Assembly: GCA_964559835.1 (NCBI GenBank)
Contig: CAZLJE010000025.1
Span: 17,162-81,161, forward strand
Direction of reading: 5' to 3'
DNA: 64,000 nt
Source: DAISJI01 sp964559835
GTDB taxonomy: Bacteria > Acidobacteriota > Terriglobia > Terriglobales > Acidobacteriaceae
The translations under genes were made by a program, and so were the position numbers. A model generated the notes under the pieces. That model saw only the letters and a program-made list of their open reading frames with translations. It searched no databases and was not told the DNA's origin. Of the stretch, positions 50,840 to 59,978 are shown in pieces; position 1 is the stretch's first letter, and every line of letters starts with the position of its first letter.

Positions 50840-52540
50840 TTACGGTTGGCTGCTCGCTTTACGGCGGTTTAGGAACTGCTTGCGGTTGACCGCCTCCGTC
50901 AGCAGTTCCTGATCGGCGCGGGACGGCTGGCCTTGCTTACGCAGCACGTTCGCGAGTGCCGCGTGGTAGTTCAGCGCGTTCGGCGCGATGGTGATAGCGT
51001 CGTGCAGGTGCGCGGCAGCAGCGTCGAGGTCCGACGAATCGGTCTCCAGCACCGCCATCCGGTACAGCAACTGCGGTCTTTCCTCCGATTCGGGCGATCC
51101 GAGTGCGAGTGCCTTCTTGTACTCGTCGAGCGCCTCTCCGTCGCGTCCGATCTGAGCCAGCGCGGTCCCGTATTCGTCGTGCGGATCAGCCAGGTTCGGC
51201 TTTAATTCGATCACGGTTCGGAATTCTTGCAGCGCCTGGCCTTGACGATTGTATTTCCACAGAGCCGACGCGAAATAACGGTGCAGGTTTGCGTTCTGTG
51301 GCGCTATCTTTTCCGCGCTCGAATAGATCTGGAATTCATCCGCAAACCGCGGCACCTGGAACCAGCTGTCGACTGCCAGCACAGCAACCATCACCGCGCC
51401 CGTGACCGCGAGGACGCGTGGCCGCCGCACCAGCTTCGCCAGCAACACCGACAGGAGCAAACACAAAGGAACCGTGGCTGCGTACATGTGGCGGTCGTGC
51501 ACCCATTCATCGCGAACGAATGTCGTCAGAGCCAGAGCCGGCGGGATGCACAGGATGATGACCCACGCGAGCAGCAGTCGCACCTCCGGCCGTCGTTTGT
51601 GACAGACCCAGATCAGCATTAGCGCCGCAGCCACGAACAACACCGCGACAGCTTTCGCGATCGTCCATTGCGTACTCCACTCAGCCGGGTAGAAAAAACT
51701 CAACTGGACCGGCAAGAACAAGTTCTTGACGTATACGAGCATCGCCAGCGGAATATCCACCAGAGCCGACGCGCGGCTGCCACCGGGTCCCGGACCAGCA
51801 TTGAAGCCAAACAGTGCGGTCCGAAGCACGGCATACGCAGCTCCGACGGCGAAGTAGGGGAGCGTCCACACGTACTGCTTCCATGTCTGGGGTTGATCGT
51901 CCGGTCGCTGCTTCAGCGCCTCATACGCCACCAGCATCCACGGGAACATGCCCGCCGACTCTTTGGACATCACCGCGGCTGCTGCGCTGACGACCGAAAT
52001 CAGGAGGTCGGCGACATGTCCTCCTTCTTCGCGGAACCGAAAGTAGAACAGGATGCCAGCCAGCAAGAAGAACGCGACCAGGATGTCGGTGGACGCCGTC
52101 ACGTACGCGACCGATTCCACGTGGATCGGGTGGACCGCGAACAGCGAGGCGCCAAACGCTGCCAGCCATTTATCCCCGACGATCCTCGCACCTGCGCGGT
52201 AGACCAGGAGCGTTACTGCGGCGTGCAACAACAGCGACGTAAGATGCCACCACGGCAGGACCATCCCGAACAGCCGCGCATTCAGCAGCATCCATGTCAT
52301 GTAAACCGGCCGATAATGGACTGAGCCGATCCTGGTGTGGTCGTACGGATAGTGGAAGAAGATGTCGCTGCGAAAGATGGCCGGCAGGGAATGCCACGAC
52401 GTGAGCGCCGGATTCGTCAGCACCAGGGGGACGTCGTCGAGAAGAAAGTCGTACGAAAGGTCGCGCCAGTAAATGACGACTGTAACCACGATGGCGAGCA
52501 GCAAAACGCGTTCAGGAGTGAAGAGACGGAGGCGGTGCAT
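50840..52540 (-). CDS. TMTC-like membrane TPR glycosyltransferase candidate 4
   Basis: 566 residues, the most diverged of the four: first loop YDFLLDDVPLVLTNPALTSW keeps the Asp-Asp pair, HPIHVESVAYVTASTDI replaces the WxSG motif, and HDRHMYAATVPL stands where the others have HDRYLYLPSIGF. About ten helices, then TPR repeats at 400-540. It is transcribed toward candidate 3, with 45 bases between the stops. Confidence 0.8.
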   Translation of the reverse strand: MHRLRLFTPERVLLLAIVVTVVIYWRDLSYDFLLDDVPLVLTNPALTSWHSLPAIFRSDIFFHYPYDHTRIGSVHYRPVYMTWMLLNARLFGMVLPWWHLTSLLLHAAVTLLVYRAGARIVGDKWLAAFGASLFAVHPIHVESVAYVTASTDILVAFFLLAGILFYFRFREEGGHVADLLISVVSAAAAVMSKESAGMFPWMLVAYEALKQRPDDQPQTWKQYVWTLPYFAVGAAYAVLRTALFGFNAGPGPGGSRASALVDIPLAMLVYVKNLFLPVQLSFFYPAEWSTQWTIAKAVAVLFVAAALMLIWVCHKRRPEVRLLLAWVIILCIPPALALTTFVRDEWVHDRHMYAATVPLCLLLSVLLAKLVRRPRVLAVTGAVMVAVLAVDSWFQVPRFADEFQIYSSAEKIAPQNANLHRYFASALWKYNRQGQALQEFRTVIELKPNLADPHDEYGTALAQIGRDGEALDEYKKALALGSPESEERPQLLYRMAVLETDSSDLDAAAAHLHDAITIAPNALNYHAALANVLRKQGQPSRADQELLTEAVNRKQFLNRRKASSQP

Positions 52541-52637
52541 GGGTTGCGTTATTGTGCCGTAGTTTGCACCAGGAGAGAAGCAGGGAAGAACACTCGCTAG
52601 TTACCAACGTGTAGCCACAAACGACAGCAACTAGCGA

Positions 52638-53912
52638 CTAGCAGGCGATCTGGTCGCGAGAGATCTTCAGGCCGTTCAAATTTCCGAGCACGGTAACCGC
52701 GACCTGCTCCGGAACGAAGAATTCGTTGGCCATAGCCTGCAGGTCTTCGATGGTGACCGCCTCGACGCACCGGATGATCTCGTCCAACGAGATGAAGCGA
52801 TCGAAGTACATCTCCTGCCGCGCCAGGTTTGACATCCGCGCGGCCGACGATTCCAGGCTGAGCATCAGGCTGCCCTTGAGCTGGTCTTTAGAGCGGCGCA
52901 GTTCCTCTTCCGGCACGGGCGATTCTTTCAACGCCTTGTATTCTTTCATCACCGACTCGACGACTTTCACCGCCGACTCGCGCGAGGTTCCCGCGTACAC
53001 CGACATGCAACCCGTGTCGCGATACGGGCTCAGTTCGCTGTAGATCGCATACGCCAGGCCCTGGCGTTCGCGAATATTCTGGAACAGCCTTGAACTCATG
53101 CCACCGCCGAGCAGCGTGCTCAGGATATAGGACGTATACCGCCGGTCATGCGAGATGGGGTGCGATGGAACGCCAATGCATATCTGCACCTGCTCCAGCG
53201 CCTTCTTGTTGCGCATGATGATCCGCGCCGACGGCTTGGGCGGTAATTGGTGGAACCCATTCTTGCCCGCCGGCAGCTCGGAGAAGTGCTTTTTCACCAG
53301 GGCGACGAACCGCTCGTGCTGGAGGTTTCCTGCGGCGGAGATGATCATGTTGTTCGGGATGAAGAACCGCTTCCAGTAGTTCTCCAGCAACGCATGTTCA
53401 AAGCGCTTGACCGTCTCTTTGGTACCGAGGATCGGCTTGCCGAGCGGATGGTCCTTCCAGAAGTTCTGCGTAAAAATCTCGTGGACGAGGTAATCCGGAT
53501 TGTCCTCGTCCATCTTGATCTCTTCCAGGATCACGCCTCGTTCGCGCGTGATGTCCTTGGTATCGAAGACAGGGTTCAGCACCAGGTCGCTCAGGATATC
53601 CATCGCCAGCGGCACGTGCTCGTCGAGGACCTTGATATCGAACGAGACGCATTCCTTCGCGGTGAAGGCATCCATGTTCCCGCCGATCGAGTCCACCTGC
53701 CGGGCAATGTCCTCCGCCGTGCGGTTCCTGGTGCCTTTGAACACCATGTGCTCGATGAAGTGCGAGATGCCGTTGTACTCAGGCTCCTCGTGGCGCGAGC
53801 CGGTCTTGATCCAGACGCCGATGGAGACCGAGCGCAGGTGGGGCATCTCCTCGGTCAGGACGATGAGTCCGTTAGGCAGCACCTCGCGCCGGATGTTGCG
53901 TACTTCATCCAT
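52638..53912 (-). CDS. M16-family zinc metallopeptidase (processing peptidase type)
   Basis: 424 residues from ATG 53912 (GAGAAG upstream); the frame is open to 54026. The inverted zinc motif HFIEH is at 51-55, with the distal Glu in the GVILEEIKMDEDN segment about 75 residues later. Two M16 domains (about 10-200, 205-410) include the GGGMSSRLFQNIRERQGLAY signature of the second. Homologues are the YmxG/PqqL-like peptidases of bacteria. No signal peptide is seen from this start. It is divergent from rlmN. Confidence 0.93.
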   Translation of the reverse strand: MDEVRNIRREVLPNGLIVLTEEMPHLRSVSIGVWIKTGSRHEEPEYNGISHFIEHMVFKGTRNRTAEDIARQVDSIGGNMDAFTAKECVSFDIKVLDEHVPLAMDILSDLVLNPVFDTKDITRERGVILEEIKMDEDNPDYLVHEIFTQNFWKDHPLGKPILGTKETVKRFEHALLENYWKRFFIPNNMIISAAGNLQHERFVALVKKHFSELPAGKNGFHQLPPKPSARIIMRNKKALEQVQICIGVPSHPISHDRRYTSYILSTLLGGGMSSRLFQNIRERQGLAYAIYSELSPYRDTGCMSVYAGTSRESAVKVVESVMKEYKALKESPVPEEELRRSKDQLKGSLMLSLESSAARMSNLARQEMYFDRFISLDEIIRCVEAVTIEDLQAMANEFFVPEQVAVTVLGNLNGLKISRDQIAC

Positions 53913-54190
53913 AGTCTTCTCGACAGCCTTGATTCGTCTTGCTGAACTCTCCCCGGAGAGCGCCTCGATAGCCGGGCTGGGGCTGGTTAGATTCTGGCAC
54001 AGTGCAGCGTTGCTCGTCATAGCCATAGTCGCCGCCGATTCAACTGGTTACGTCGGGCCTGATTCGGCCACGCCTCAGAACTGCGCCGTCCACTCGGTCT
54101 ACTCTCCGAATCGCCTCATGCCCATGGAGTTACAATGGATGCAAACGTTCCCTGGGAAGCCACAGTCACCCCAGACGCTACTTTGGATGC

Positions 54191-55345
54191 ATGCCACAGC
54201 CACTAAAAAAAGAACTTTTAGGCCTGTCAATTCAAGAGATTAGCCAGCTTGCCGAGGACCTTGGGCAGCCGCCATACCGGGCCCGGCAACTCGCCGACGC
54301 CATTTACCGGCAACGTCTGGACGAGCTTTCAAAGATCACGAACTTGCCGAATTCCTTTCGCACGGAATTGGACGCGTCCTTTTCCATCGGCTTACCCGAG
54401 ATCGAAAAACGCTTTGTCTCGCGCGACGGCACGGTCCGATACCTGCTGAAATTCTCGGACGGGCAATCTGTCGAGACCGTCTGGATGCCGGAAGGGGACG
54501 ACGGCGAACAGGGCGACGGCACTGACGCGGGCGACGAAGAAACCTCGTCCGAGGGTGGCGCACCCAAGCCGGGTTTGCTTGGCTGGGGTTCTCGCAAGCG
54601 CGCCACCATCTGCGTCTCAAGCCAGGCTGGATGCGCCGTCAATTGCCAGTTCTGCATGACCGCGCTGCTCGGACTTTTGCGCAACCTGTCAGCAGGGGAG
54701 ATTGTTGGGCAAATCCTGCGTGTCCTGAACGACCACTCGGTCGATGTCGAGACAGAGCGCTTGAACCTCGTATTCATGGGCCAGGGCGAGCCTTTCCTCA
54801 ATTACGACAACTTCATGAAAGCGGTTCGCCTGCTGGTCGAGGAGGCCCGCATTCCTGCGTCGCGCATGACCGTATCGACCTCGGGCATCGTGCCGGCCAT
54901 CCATGATTTCGGTGAGGAAGCAGTCCGTCCAAAGCTGGCGATTTCTCTGAATGCCTCGAACGAGATCCAACGTGCGAAGATCATGCCCATCACGCGCAAG
55001 TGGACGCTCGAGCGCCTGATGGCCGCGGCGCGCGATTTTCCGTTGCGTCCACGCGAACGCCTGACGTTCGAGTACGTCCTGCTCGAGGGCGTCAACGACG
55101 CTGTCGAACACGCCCGCGAAGTCGTGGACCTGCTGCGTGCCATTCGCGCCAAAGTGAATCTCATCGCCCTCAACCCTGGTCCTGATATTCCATTCCGCAC
55201 GCCGGCCGAAGAGCGCGTGCACGCGTTCCAGCAGGTGCTCATCAAAGCCGGAATCCCTGCATTTATACGGCGTCCACGGGGGCGTGACATCTTTGCCGCC
55301 TGCGGACAACTCAAGCGCACCGAACTGGTTGAGATCGCCTCGTAG
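54191..55345 (+). CDS. rlmN: 23S rRNA (adenine-C2)-methyltransferase RlmN
   Basis: 384 residues. Radical-SAM enzyme methylating A2503 of 23S rRNA (and A37 of some tRNAs). The cluster motif CAVNCQFC sits at 148-155, GEPFLNYDN follows, and the N-terminal helical domain is standard. The catalytic C-terminal Cys is seen in AACGQL. A Gly/Asp/Glu-rich insertion of about 35 residues interrupts the usual VETVWMPE to RATICVSSQ junction (about 100-135). Confidence 0.96.
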   Translation: MPQPLKKELLGLSIQEISQLAEDLGQPPYRARQLADAIYRQRLDELSKITNLPNSFRTELDASFSIGLPEIEKRFVSRDGTVRYLLKFSDGQSVETVWMPEGDDGEQGDGTDAGDEETSSEGGAPKPGLLGWGSRKRATICVSSQAGCAVNCQFCMTALLGLLRNLSAGEIVGQILRVLNDHSVDVETERLNLVFMGQGEPFLNYDNFMKAVRLLVEEARIPASRMTVSTSGIVPAIHDFGEEAVRPKLAISLNASNEIQRAKIMPITRKWTLERLMAAARDFPLRPRERLTFEYVLLEGVNDAVEHAREVVDLLRAIRAKVNLIALNPGPDIPFRTPAEERVHAFQQVLIKAGIPAFIRRPRGRDIFAACGQLKRTELVEIAS

Positions 55346-55399
55346 CAACTGCACACTTCAAACTCACATCTGCATTAGGGACCGGACCAATAGGGCCCC

Positions 55400-57661
55400 A
55401 TGCACCGTAAACCTGTCGTCCTGATATTCATCGCTGTCACACTTCTCATCGGATGTTCGCAATCGCGCCACTTTGCCATTGGCGCCCGCCTGGAAAAGAT
55501 GGGCCGGTACAACGATGCGTTGGGCGCCTACCAGGCGGCCTTGCTGCAGGCGAAGGGTAAAGACGCCCGTCCGCAATCACAGATCTATTACCGAATGGGT
55601 GAGTGTTTCATTCACCTGAACCGCATCCGCGAAGCATTCGGCGCATTTGAAAAAGCCGCCATCGCCGACCCCGACAATGTCAACGCTCAGCTGCGGATCG
55701 GTGAGTTCCTCTTGTCCGCCGGGGCCGCTGACCGCGCCCGCGATCAAGCAGAGGCCATCATGCGCCGCAATCCGCGCAACGGCGAAGCGTTAGCCCTGTG
55801 GGGCGCTGCAATGGAAGGACTCGGGCAGAAGGAAAAGGCGAAGGAGGCGTACCGGGAAGCCTTGTCTCTCGAGCCGGGCCGCGTCTCAGTCGCAATCGCG
55901 CTCGCCGACCTTTACAACGGCGAGGACGACACGAAACACGCGCAAGAGGTGTTGGAGGAATCTGCCAAGGCCAACCCGAAGAACGCGTCGCCATGGCTTG
56001 CCACGGCACGACTTCACGAACAGGAAGGCGAGATCAAGGAGGCCGAGGTCGCGTACCGTCGTGCCGTGCAGGTGGAAGATACGCCTGAAACGAACCTGCG
56101 ACTCGCGCAGTTCCTGGAGCGGACGTCCCGCATCGATGAGTCTGAACAGGTGCTTCGGCGCGTCGACGCCCAGCGTCCCGCGGAGCCGACCGCTCTCGCC
56201 GACTTCGAATTGAACGCCGGACGCCCCTCGAATGCGCTGTCCAGTTACCAGGCGGTGCTGAGTTCACGAGACGATAGTGTAAAAGGCAAGCAGCCGGCAC
56301 CGAAGCTCGCGCAAGAGCGCGCCCGCCTCGCTGCGCGCATCGTCGAGACGGACATCGACGTCGCCTCGAAGCAGAGTGCGCCCGACGCAGCTGCCAGCCT
56401 GAAGCGCGCGCACGATCATCTCGCCGCTTACGCTCGGGACCTCGACGCGGCGACGGTAGCCATATTGGAATCCGAAGCGGCCCTCGCCGAGAACAACCTG
56501 CCCCTCGCATCAGAGAAGGCGGCATCGGCGCTCGCCATGGCGCCGCAATCCGCGGCTGCTCTGTATACCCAGGGCGCAGTTCGTTTGCGTTGCAGCGATC
56601 CTGCGGAAGCGCGTGAGCGCTGGCTCTCAGCGCTGGAATCCGACAGCCATTTCGCACCCGCGCGCCTCGCCTTGGCCGAACAGGCGCTCAACGCAGGGGA
56701 TCACAAGGGCGCCGAGGAGTATGTGCTCGCCGTGGTGCGCGATGAACCCGGCAATCTGCGCGCAGTGATGTTGTTCGCCCGCATTCTTGCCTCCGAGAAG
56801 CGGTACCCGTCGGCTGTCCTGATGGCGCAACGCGCGCAAGCTCTCGATCCGAAATCCCCCGAACCGCAACTCCTGATTGCGCGTGTCGCTTCCGAACTAC
56901 ATCGTCCGGGCGAAGCCCTGGTGCATTACGAACAGGCCGTGCTTCTCGACCCACATTCGAAGGACGCGGTCGAGGGACTCACGAATTTATACAACACGGG
57001 AAAGATCACGCGTCCGATGCTGGCACAAATCGAGAAAGTCGCGACGGCGGCGCCTGCGTCGGCTACTTTGATGGAGATTGCCGGCCGCCTGTACGCGCAG
57101 CACGGCTGGTATGCCGACGCGCAACGATGCCTTCAGGCGACTTTGAAGCTGGATCCGCAACGTACCAGCGCGTCCGCCGCACTCGCCCAGACCTATGCCT
57201 CAACGGGTAACCTCGGGGCAGCGAGCGAGTCGGCAGCGAAGACCGGCAACAATTCCGCCGTACTCATTGAGGGCGTCAAGGCCCAGGAGCGGAACGACGT
57301 CAGCGCAGCCATACAAAACTACGAACGCGCCGTTCGCGGGGGCGAGAAGTCCGGCGTCGCCGCGAATAACCTGGCCTGGATCTACGCCCAGCAGGGGACC
57401 AACCTTTACCGCGCCCTTGATCTGGCGCAAACCGCGCAATCTCTATTGCCGCAGGATCCGGCAGTCCTGGACACGGTCGGCGTCGTGCGGCTGCGCCTGC
57501 GCCAGTATTCGGAGGCCATTAAGGCGTTGGAGTCGGCAAAGCACCTTGCCTCCGAAAAAGCTTCCGGAACCGTGTTGATGGCGCAGATCCGCCAGCACCT
57601 CGCAGAAGCGTACCTGCGCGCCGGAAACACCGGAGCGGCGACCGCGGTCGAGCGCGAATAG
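55400..57661 (+). CDS. TPR-repeat lipoprotein
   Basis: 753 residues with a lipoprotein signal (VLIFIAVTLLIGCSQS; lipidated Cys19). About fifteen to eighteen TPR units follow through the whole length, for example NDALGAYQAALLQAKGK near 35 and NLAWIYAQQGTNLYRALDLA near 655. It resembles PEP-CTERM/XrtA-associated or PilF/BamD-like TPR lipoproteins, but no exosortase gene is in the window. It is probably an outer-membrane or periplasmic scaffold. Confidence 0.85.
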   Translation: MHRKPVVLIFIAVTLLIGCSQSRHFAIGARLEKMGRYNDALGAYQAALLQAKGKDARPQSQIYYRMGECFIHLNRIREAFGAFEKAAIADPDNVNAQLRIGEFLLSAGAADRARDQAEAIMRRNPRNGEALALWGAAMEGLGQKEKAKEAYREALSLEPGRVSVAIALADLYNGEDDTKHAQEVLEESAKANPKNASPWLATARLHEQEGEIKEAEVAYRRAVQVEDTPETNLRLAQFLERTSRIDESEQVLRRVDAQRPAEPTALADFELNAGRPSNALSSYQAVLSSRDDSVKGKQPAPKLAQERARLAARIVETDIDVASKQSAPDAAASLKRAHDHLAAYARDLDAATVAILESEAALAENNLPLASEKAASALAMAPQSAAALYTQGAVRLRCSDPAEARERWLSALESDSHFAPARLALAEQALNAGDHKGAEEYVLAVVRDEPGNLRAVMLFARILASEKRYPSAVLMAQRAQALDPKSPEPQLLIARVASELHRPGEALVHYEQAVLLDPHSKDAVEGLTNLYNTGKITRPMLAQIEKVATAAPASATLMEIAGRLYAQHGWYADAQRCLQATLKLDPQRTSASAALAQTYASTGNLGAASESAAKTGNNSAVLIEGVKAQERNDVSAAIQNYERAVRGGEKSGVAANNLAWIYAQQGTNLYRALDLAQTAQSLLPQDPAVLDTVGVVRLRLRQYSEAIKALESAKHLASEKASGTVLMAQIRQHLAEAYLRAGNTGAATAVERE

Positions 57662-57765
57662 CCATTGACCGGTTGCATTTCCCCGGCGCTCCTCCGACAT
57701 CGTATCGGCATCGCAGTTACTGGCAATCCCGCCAGCATTCCAACCCAGAGCAGATGGAGAGAGCT

Positions 57766-58329
57766 ATGGCATCGAACAATCTCAATGGAGTCCGCGTAGC
57801 AATCGTCCTCGATACCGATTTCGAGCAAGTCGAAATGACTGAACCGCGTAAGGCACTGGAAGAGGCCGGTGCAAAGTGCGTGCTCGTGTCGCCGCAAAAG
57901 GAAGTCACGGGTATGAACCACGACGAGAAGAAGGACAAGTTCAAAGTTGACCAGCCGCTGGATAGCGCTAATCCCAATCAGTTCGACGCCTTGTTGCTGC
58001 CGGGCGGTGCTTTGAATGCGGACACGATACGCGTCAACAAGAAGGCGCAGGAGTTCGTTAAAGCGATCGACGCCGCAGGCAAACCCATCGCCGTAATCTG
58101 TCATGCGCCGTGGCTGCTCGTTTCGGCAGGCCTCGCGAAGGGGCGGCATCTTACCAGCTATCACACCATCCAGGACGACATGCGCAACGCCGGGGCGAAA
58201 TGGGAAGACAAGGAAGTCATCGTCGACCGCAACCTGGTGACAAGCCGCCAACCCAGCGATATTCCCGCCTTTAACCGCGAGTTGATGGCGGTGTTCGAAC
58301 AGGCGGCGCGCAGCAAACAGGCAGCGTGA
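57766..58329 (+). CDS. DJ-1/PfpI family protein (type 1 glutamine amidotransferase-like)
   Basis: 187 residues from ATG 57766 with a GGAGAGAG site; the longer open frame is not coding-like. The nucleophile elbow Cys is in IAVICHAPWLLVSAG, preceded by the conserved Glu of the EQVEMTEP segment. This is the YhbO/PfpI branch, linked to stress resistance and deglycase or chaperone activity. Its exact reaction is debated for the family. It overlaps none of its neighbours and is convergent with the GNAT gene. Confidence 0.93.
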   Translation: MASNNLNGVRVAIVLDTDFEQVEMTEPRKALEEAGAKCVLVSPQKEVTGMNHDEKKDKFKVDQPLDSANPNQFDALLLPGGALNADTIRVNKKAQEFVKAIDAAGKPIAVICHAPWLLVSAGLAKGRHLTSYHTIQDDMRNAGAKWEDKEVIVDRNLVTSRQPSDIPAFNRELMAVFEQAARSKQAA

Positions 58330-58827
58330 TCAGGGCATCGGAGATTGGATATCTGATCTCGCAACCAGTTCCTTCGACATCATCAGAGCGTCGATCTTGT
58401 CGAGGTAGTAGCGCGGGATGGTCTTGACCACGAAATAGCCGAGTCGCTTGTAGAACTTGATCGCCGCGACGTTGTCGACTGCTGTCTCCAGGAAGATGGT
58501 CTCGCAGCCTTCTTCCTGGAGGCGACTTTCGATCTCCTTCATCAGACGTGTGCCGAGCCCGCTGCGGCGTGCTTCGGGCAGTACATCGATGGTGACGATA
58601 TGCCCTAGAGCTCGCCGGGGCTGTTGGCCCACGGCAAAGCCCGAGATCTTCCACTTCGCGCGCGCGCTGGTTCTCGTCTCACCGACGAGGGTGAAAGAGC
58701 CGCGCAGGTCCATATACCAGGCCAGTTCGCGCCGGGTATAGGAAATACCTGGCTCGAAGCACTGCTGGTCGATTCGCCAGAGCTCATCGAAATCTTGTTT
58801 TGCTGCGTCGCGGAGTCGCACTTCCAC
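58330..58827 (-). CDS. GNAT-family N-acetyltransferase (RimI-like)
   Basis: 165 residues with a complete GNAT fold. The acetyl-CoA site is in VLPEARRSGLGTRLMKEIE (R/Q-x-x-G-x-G/A). VDNVAAIKFYKRLGYFVV is the C-terminal signature. It resembles RimI-type ribosomal protein acetyltransferases, though the substrate is not fixed by sequence. It is convergent with the PfpI-type gene with no gap. Confidence 0.88.
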   Translation of the reverse strand: MEVRLRDAAKQDFDELWRIDQQCFEPGISYTRRELAWYMDLRGSFTLVGETRTSARAKWKISGFAVGQQPRRALGHIVTIDVLPEARRSGLGTRLMKEIESRLQEEGCETIFLETAVDNVAAIKFYKRLGYFVVKTIPRYYLDKIDALMMSKELVARSDIQSPMP

Positions 58828-58887
58828 ATTCTGATTGTAGCGACCCGCCTCAAGCCTCGCGCCGGTTCTGCTAAACTCGCGCCTTCC

Positions 58888-59362
58888 ATGCCTGCACGAA
58901 CGAATGCACCTCTGCGCGTCGCCGTCGACACAGGCGGAACATTTACGGATTGCGTCTGGACCGAACGGGGACGCATGCGGATGTTGAAGGTGTTCTCCAC
59001 GCCCGCCGACCCGTCACGCGCGATCGTTCCGCCTCGAGCTGGAGCGCACGCGAGAGATCGTCGGCGCAAGCTGAAAAAGAACAATTCCCCGACGAGCATC
59101 GAGCAGTTCGCGGCCGGCGTGGTCCGCGTGGTGAATGCCACGATGGAGAAAGCGGTTCGTGTGGTCTCGATCGAGCGAGGCTATGATCCGCGCGACTTCG
59201 CGCTCGTCGCATTCGGCGGCGCTGATCGATCGGTCCTCGCTGCGGCCGAACCGCCGTCGCAGCGGTCCTGCAGTGATCACCGAGTACAGTGCGACCACCT
59301 GGGTTCCTCCGCGCGCCAGCTTCTATCTGGATCCGGCTTCCAATCTGATGATCGAACTCTAA
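58888..59362 (+). pseudogene. Decayed N-methylhydantoinase A (HyuA)-type gene
   Basis: Start MPARTNAPLRVAVDTGGTFT with the DxGGTFTD motif is the N-terminus of hydantoinase/oxoprolinase A proteins. At about 59030 it jumps to a C-terminal-half segment (LERTREIVGAS ... KKNNSPTSIEQFAAGVVRVV) that contains a one-base deletion near 59068. The segment runs through ERGYDPRDFALVAFGG, then breaks again, and ends in another frame with VITEYSATTWVPPRASFYLD. An intact gene needs about 2 kb; only about 475 bases remain. At least two deletions and one frameshift are needed to explain it. Confidence 0.85.
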
Positions 59363-59396
59363 AACAAAGAAGGCCACGGGTGATGCACCCGTGGCC
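59361..59396 (-). terminator. Terminator after the CsbD gene
   Basis: 11-bp perfect stem (GGCCACGGGTG / CACCCGTGGCC, loop of 3) with TTCTTTGTTTT on the minus strand. It overlaps the last bases of the pseudogene. Confidence 0.9.
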
Positions 59397-59410
59397 GCTC
59401 GATCCAAACT

Positions 59411-59653
59411 TTACGCCGCGTTGCGATCCCGGTCCTTACGCTCGCGATCATGAACATCATGGTCGCGCTTCATGCGGTCCTTCGCATCGCGGGCTGCGTC
59501 CTTCACCTTGCCGAACGCGTTCTGCACTTTGCCCTCGACCTGCTTGGCAGCGCCTTCGCCCTGCATCTTCTCGTCGTCGGTCCACTCGCCCGCCTGGCGT
59601 TCCATGCGACCGCCGACGTCCTTCATTTTGCCCTTGATAGTGTCCTTGTCCAT
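59411..59653 (-). CDS. CsbD-family stress protein
   Basis: 80 residues: MDKDTIKGKMKDVGGRMERQ is the CsbD signature, followed by EGAAKQVEGKVQNAFGKVKDA and a very charged Arg/Asp tail. The family is small, abundant under general stress, and of unknown mechanism. It is followed by a strong terminator and preceded by a small membrane protein gene, likely in one transcript. Confidence 0.92.
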   Translation of the reverse strand: MDKDTIKGKMKDVGGRMERQAGEWTDDEKMQGEGAAKQVEGKVQNAFGKVKDAARDAKDRMKRDHDVHDRERKDRDRNAA

Positions 59654-59668
59654 AAGCCCTCCTTGTGG

Positions 59669-59818
59669 TTATGCCGGCCGTCGCGCCGTGAGGAACTGGA
59701 TCAGCAGAGCGACAAGTGCCAGTGCCAGGAGCACATGCAGAAAACCGCCCATAGTGAAATTGCCTATGACTCCCACCGCCCACAGAAGCACTAAAACGAC
59801 GAAGAGAGTCCAGAGCAT
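59669..59818 (-). CDS. lmo0937-type small membrane protein, 49 residues
   Basis: MLWTLFVVLVLLWAVGVIGN, then MGGFLHVLLALALVALLIQF and a basic end. Two membrane helices with a short G-rich turn, matching the lmo0937/DUF5670 family that often accompanies CsbD and other stress genes. It is 15 bases upstream of csbD on the same strand. Confidence 0.85.
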   Translation of the reverse strand: MLWTLFVVLVLLWAVGVIGNFTMGGFLHVLLALALVALLIQFLTARRPA

Positions 59819-59978
59819 AAATTGGCCTGTTCTTGCACGTATGTTCCTGGTTTTCGTTTTCCTGCATAATCAGGTGCGGACTGGCGAGAAGAAGTTGCCG
59901 CGAATCGAGAGCGGCAGCTCGATTCCGAATTGCCGTCCAGGACGGCACAGTACCGATGTTGAGCACCGATAAGGACAT

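Noticed and set aside
52595..52636. CGCTAGTT ... AACTAGCG inverted repeat near the M16 peptidase stop
   Set aside because: No T-run follows and the CTAG-rich sequence resembles another simple dispersed repeat, so neither terminator nor operator is supported.
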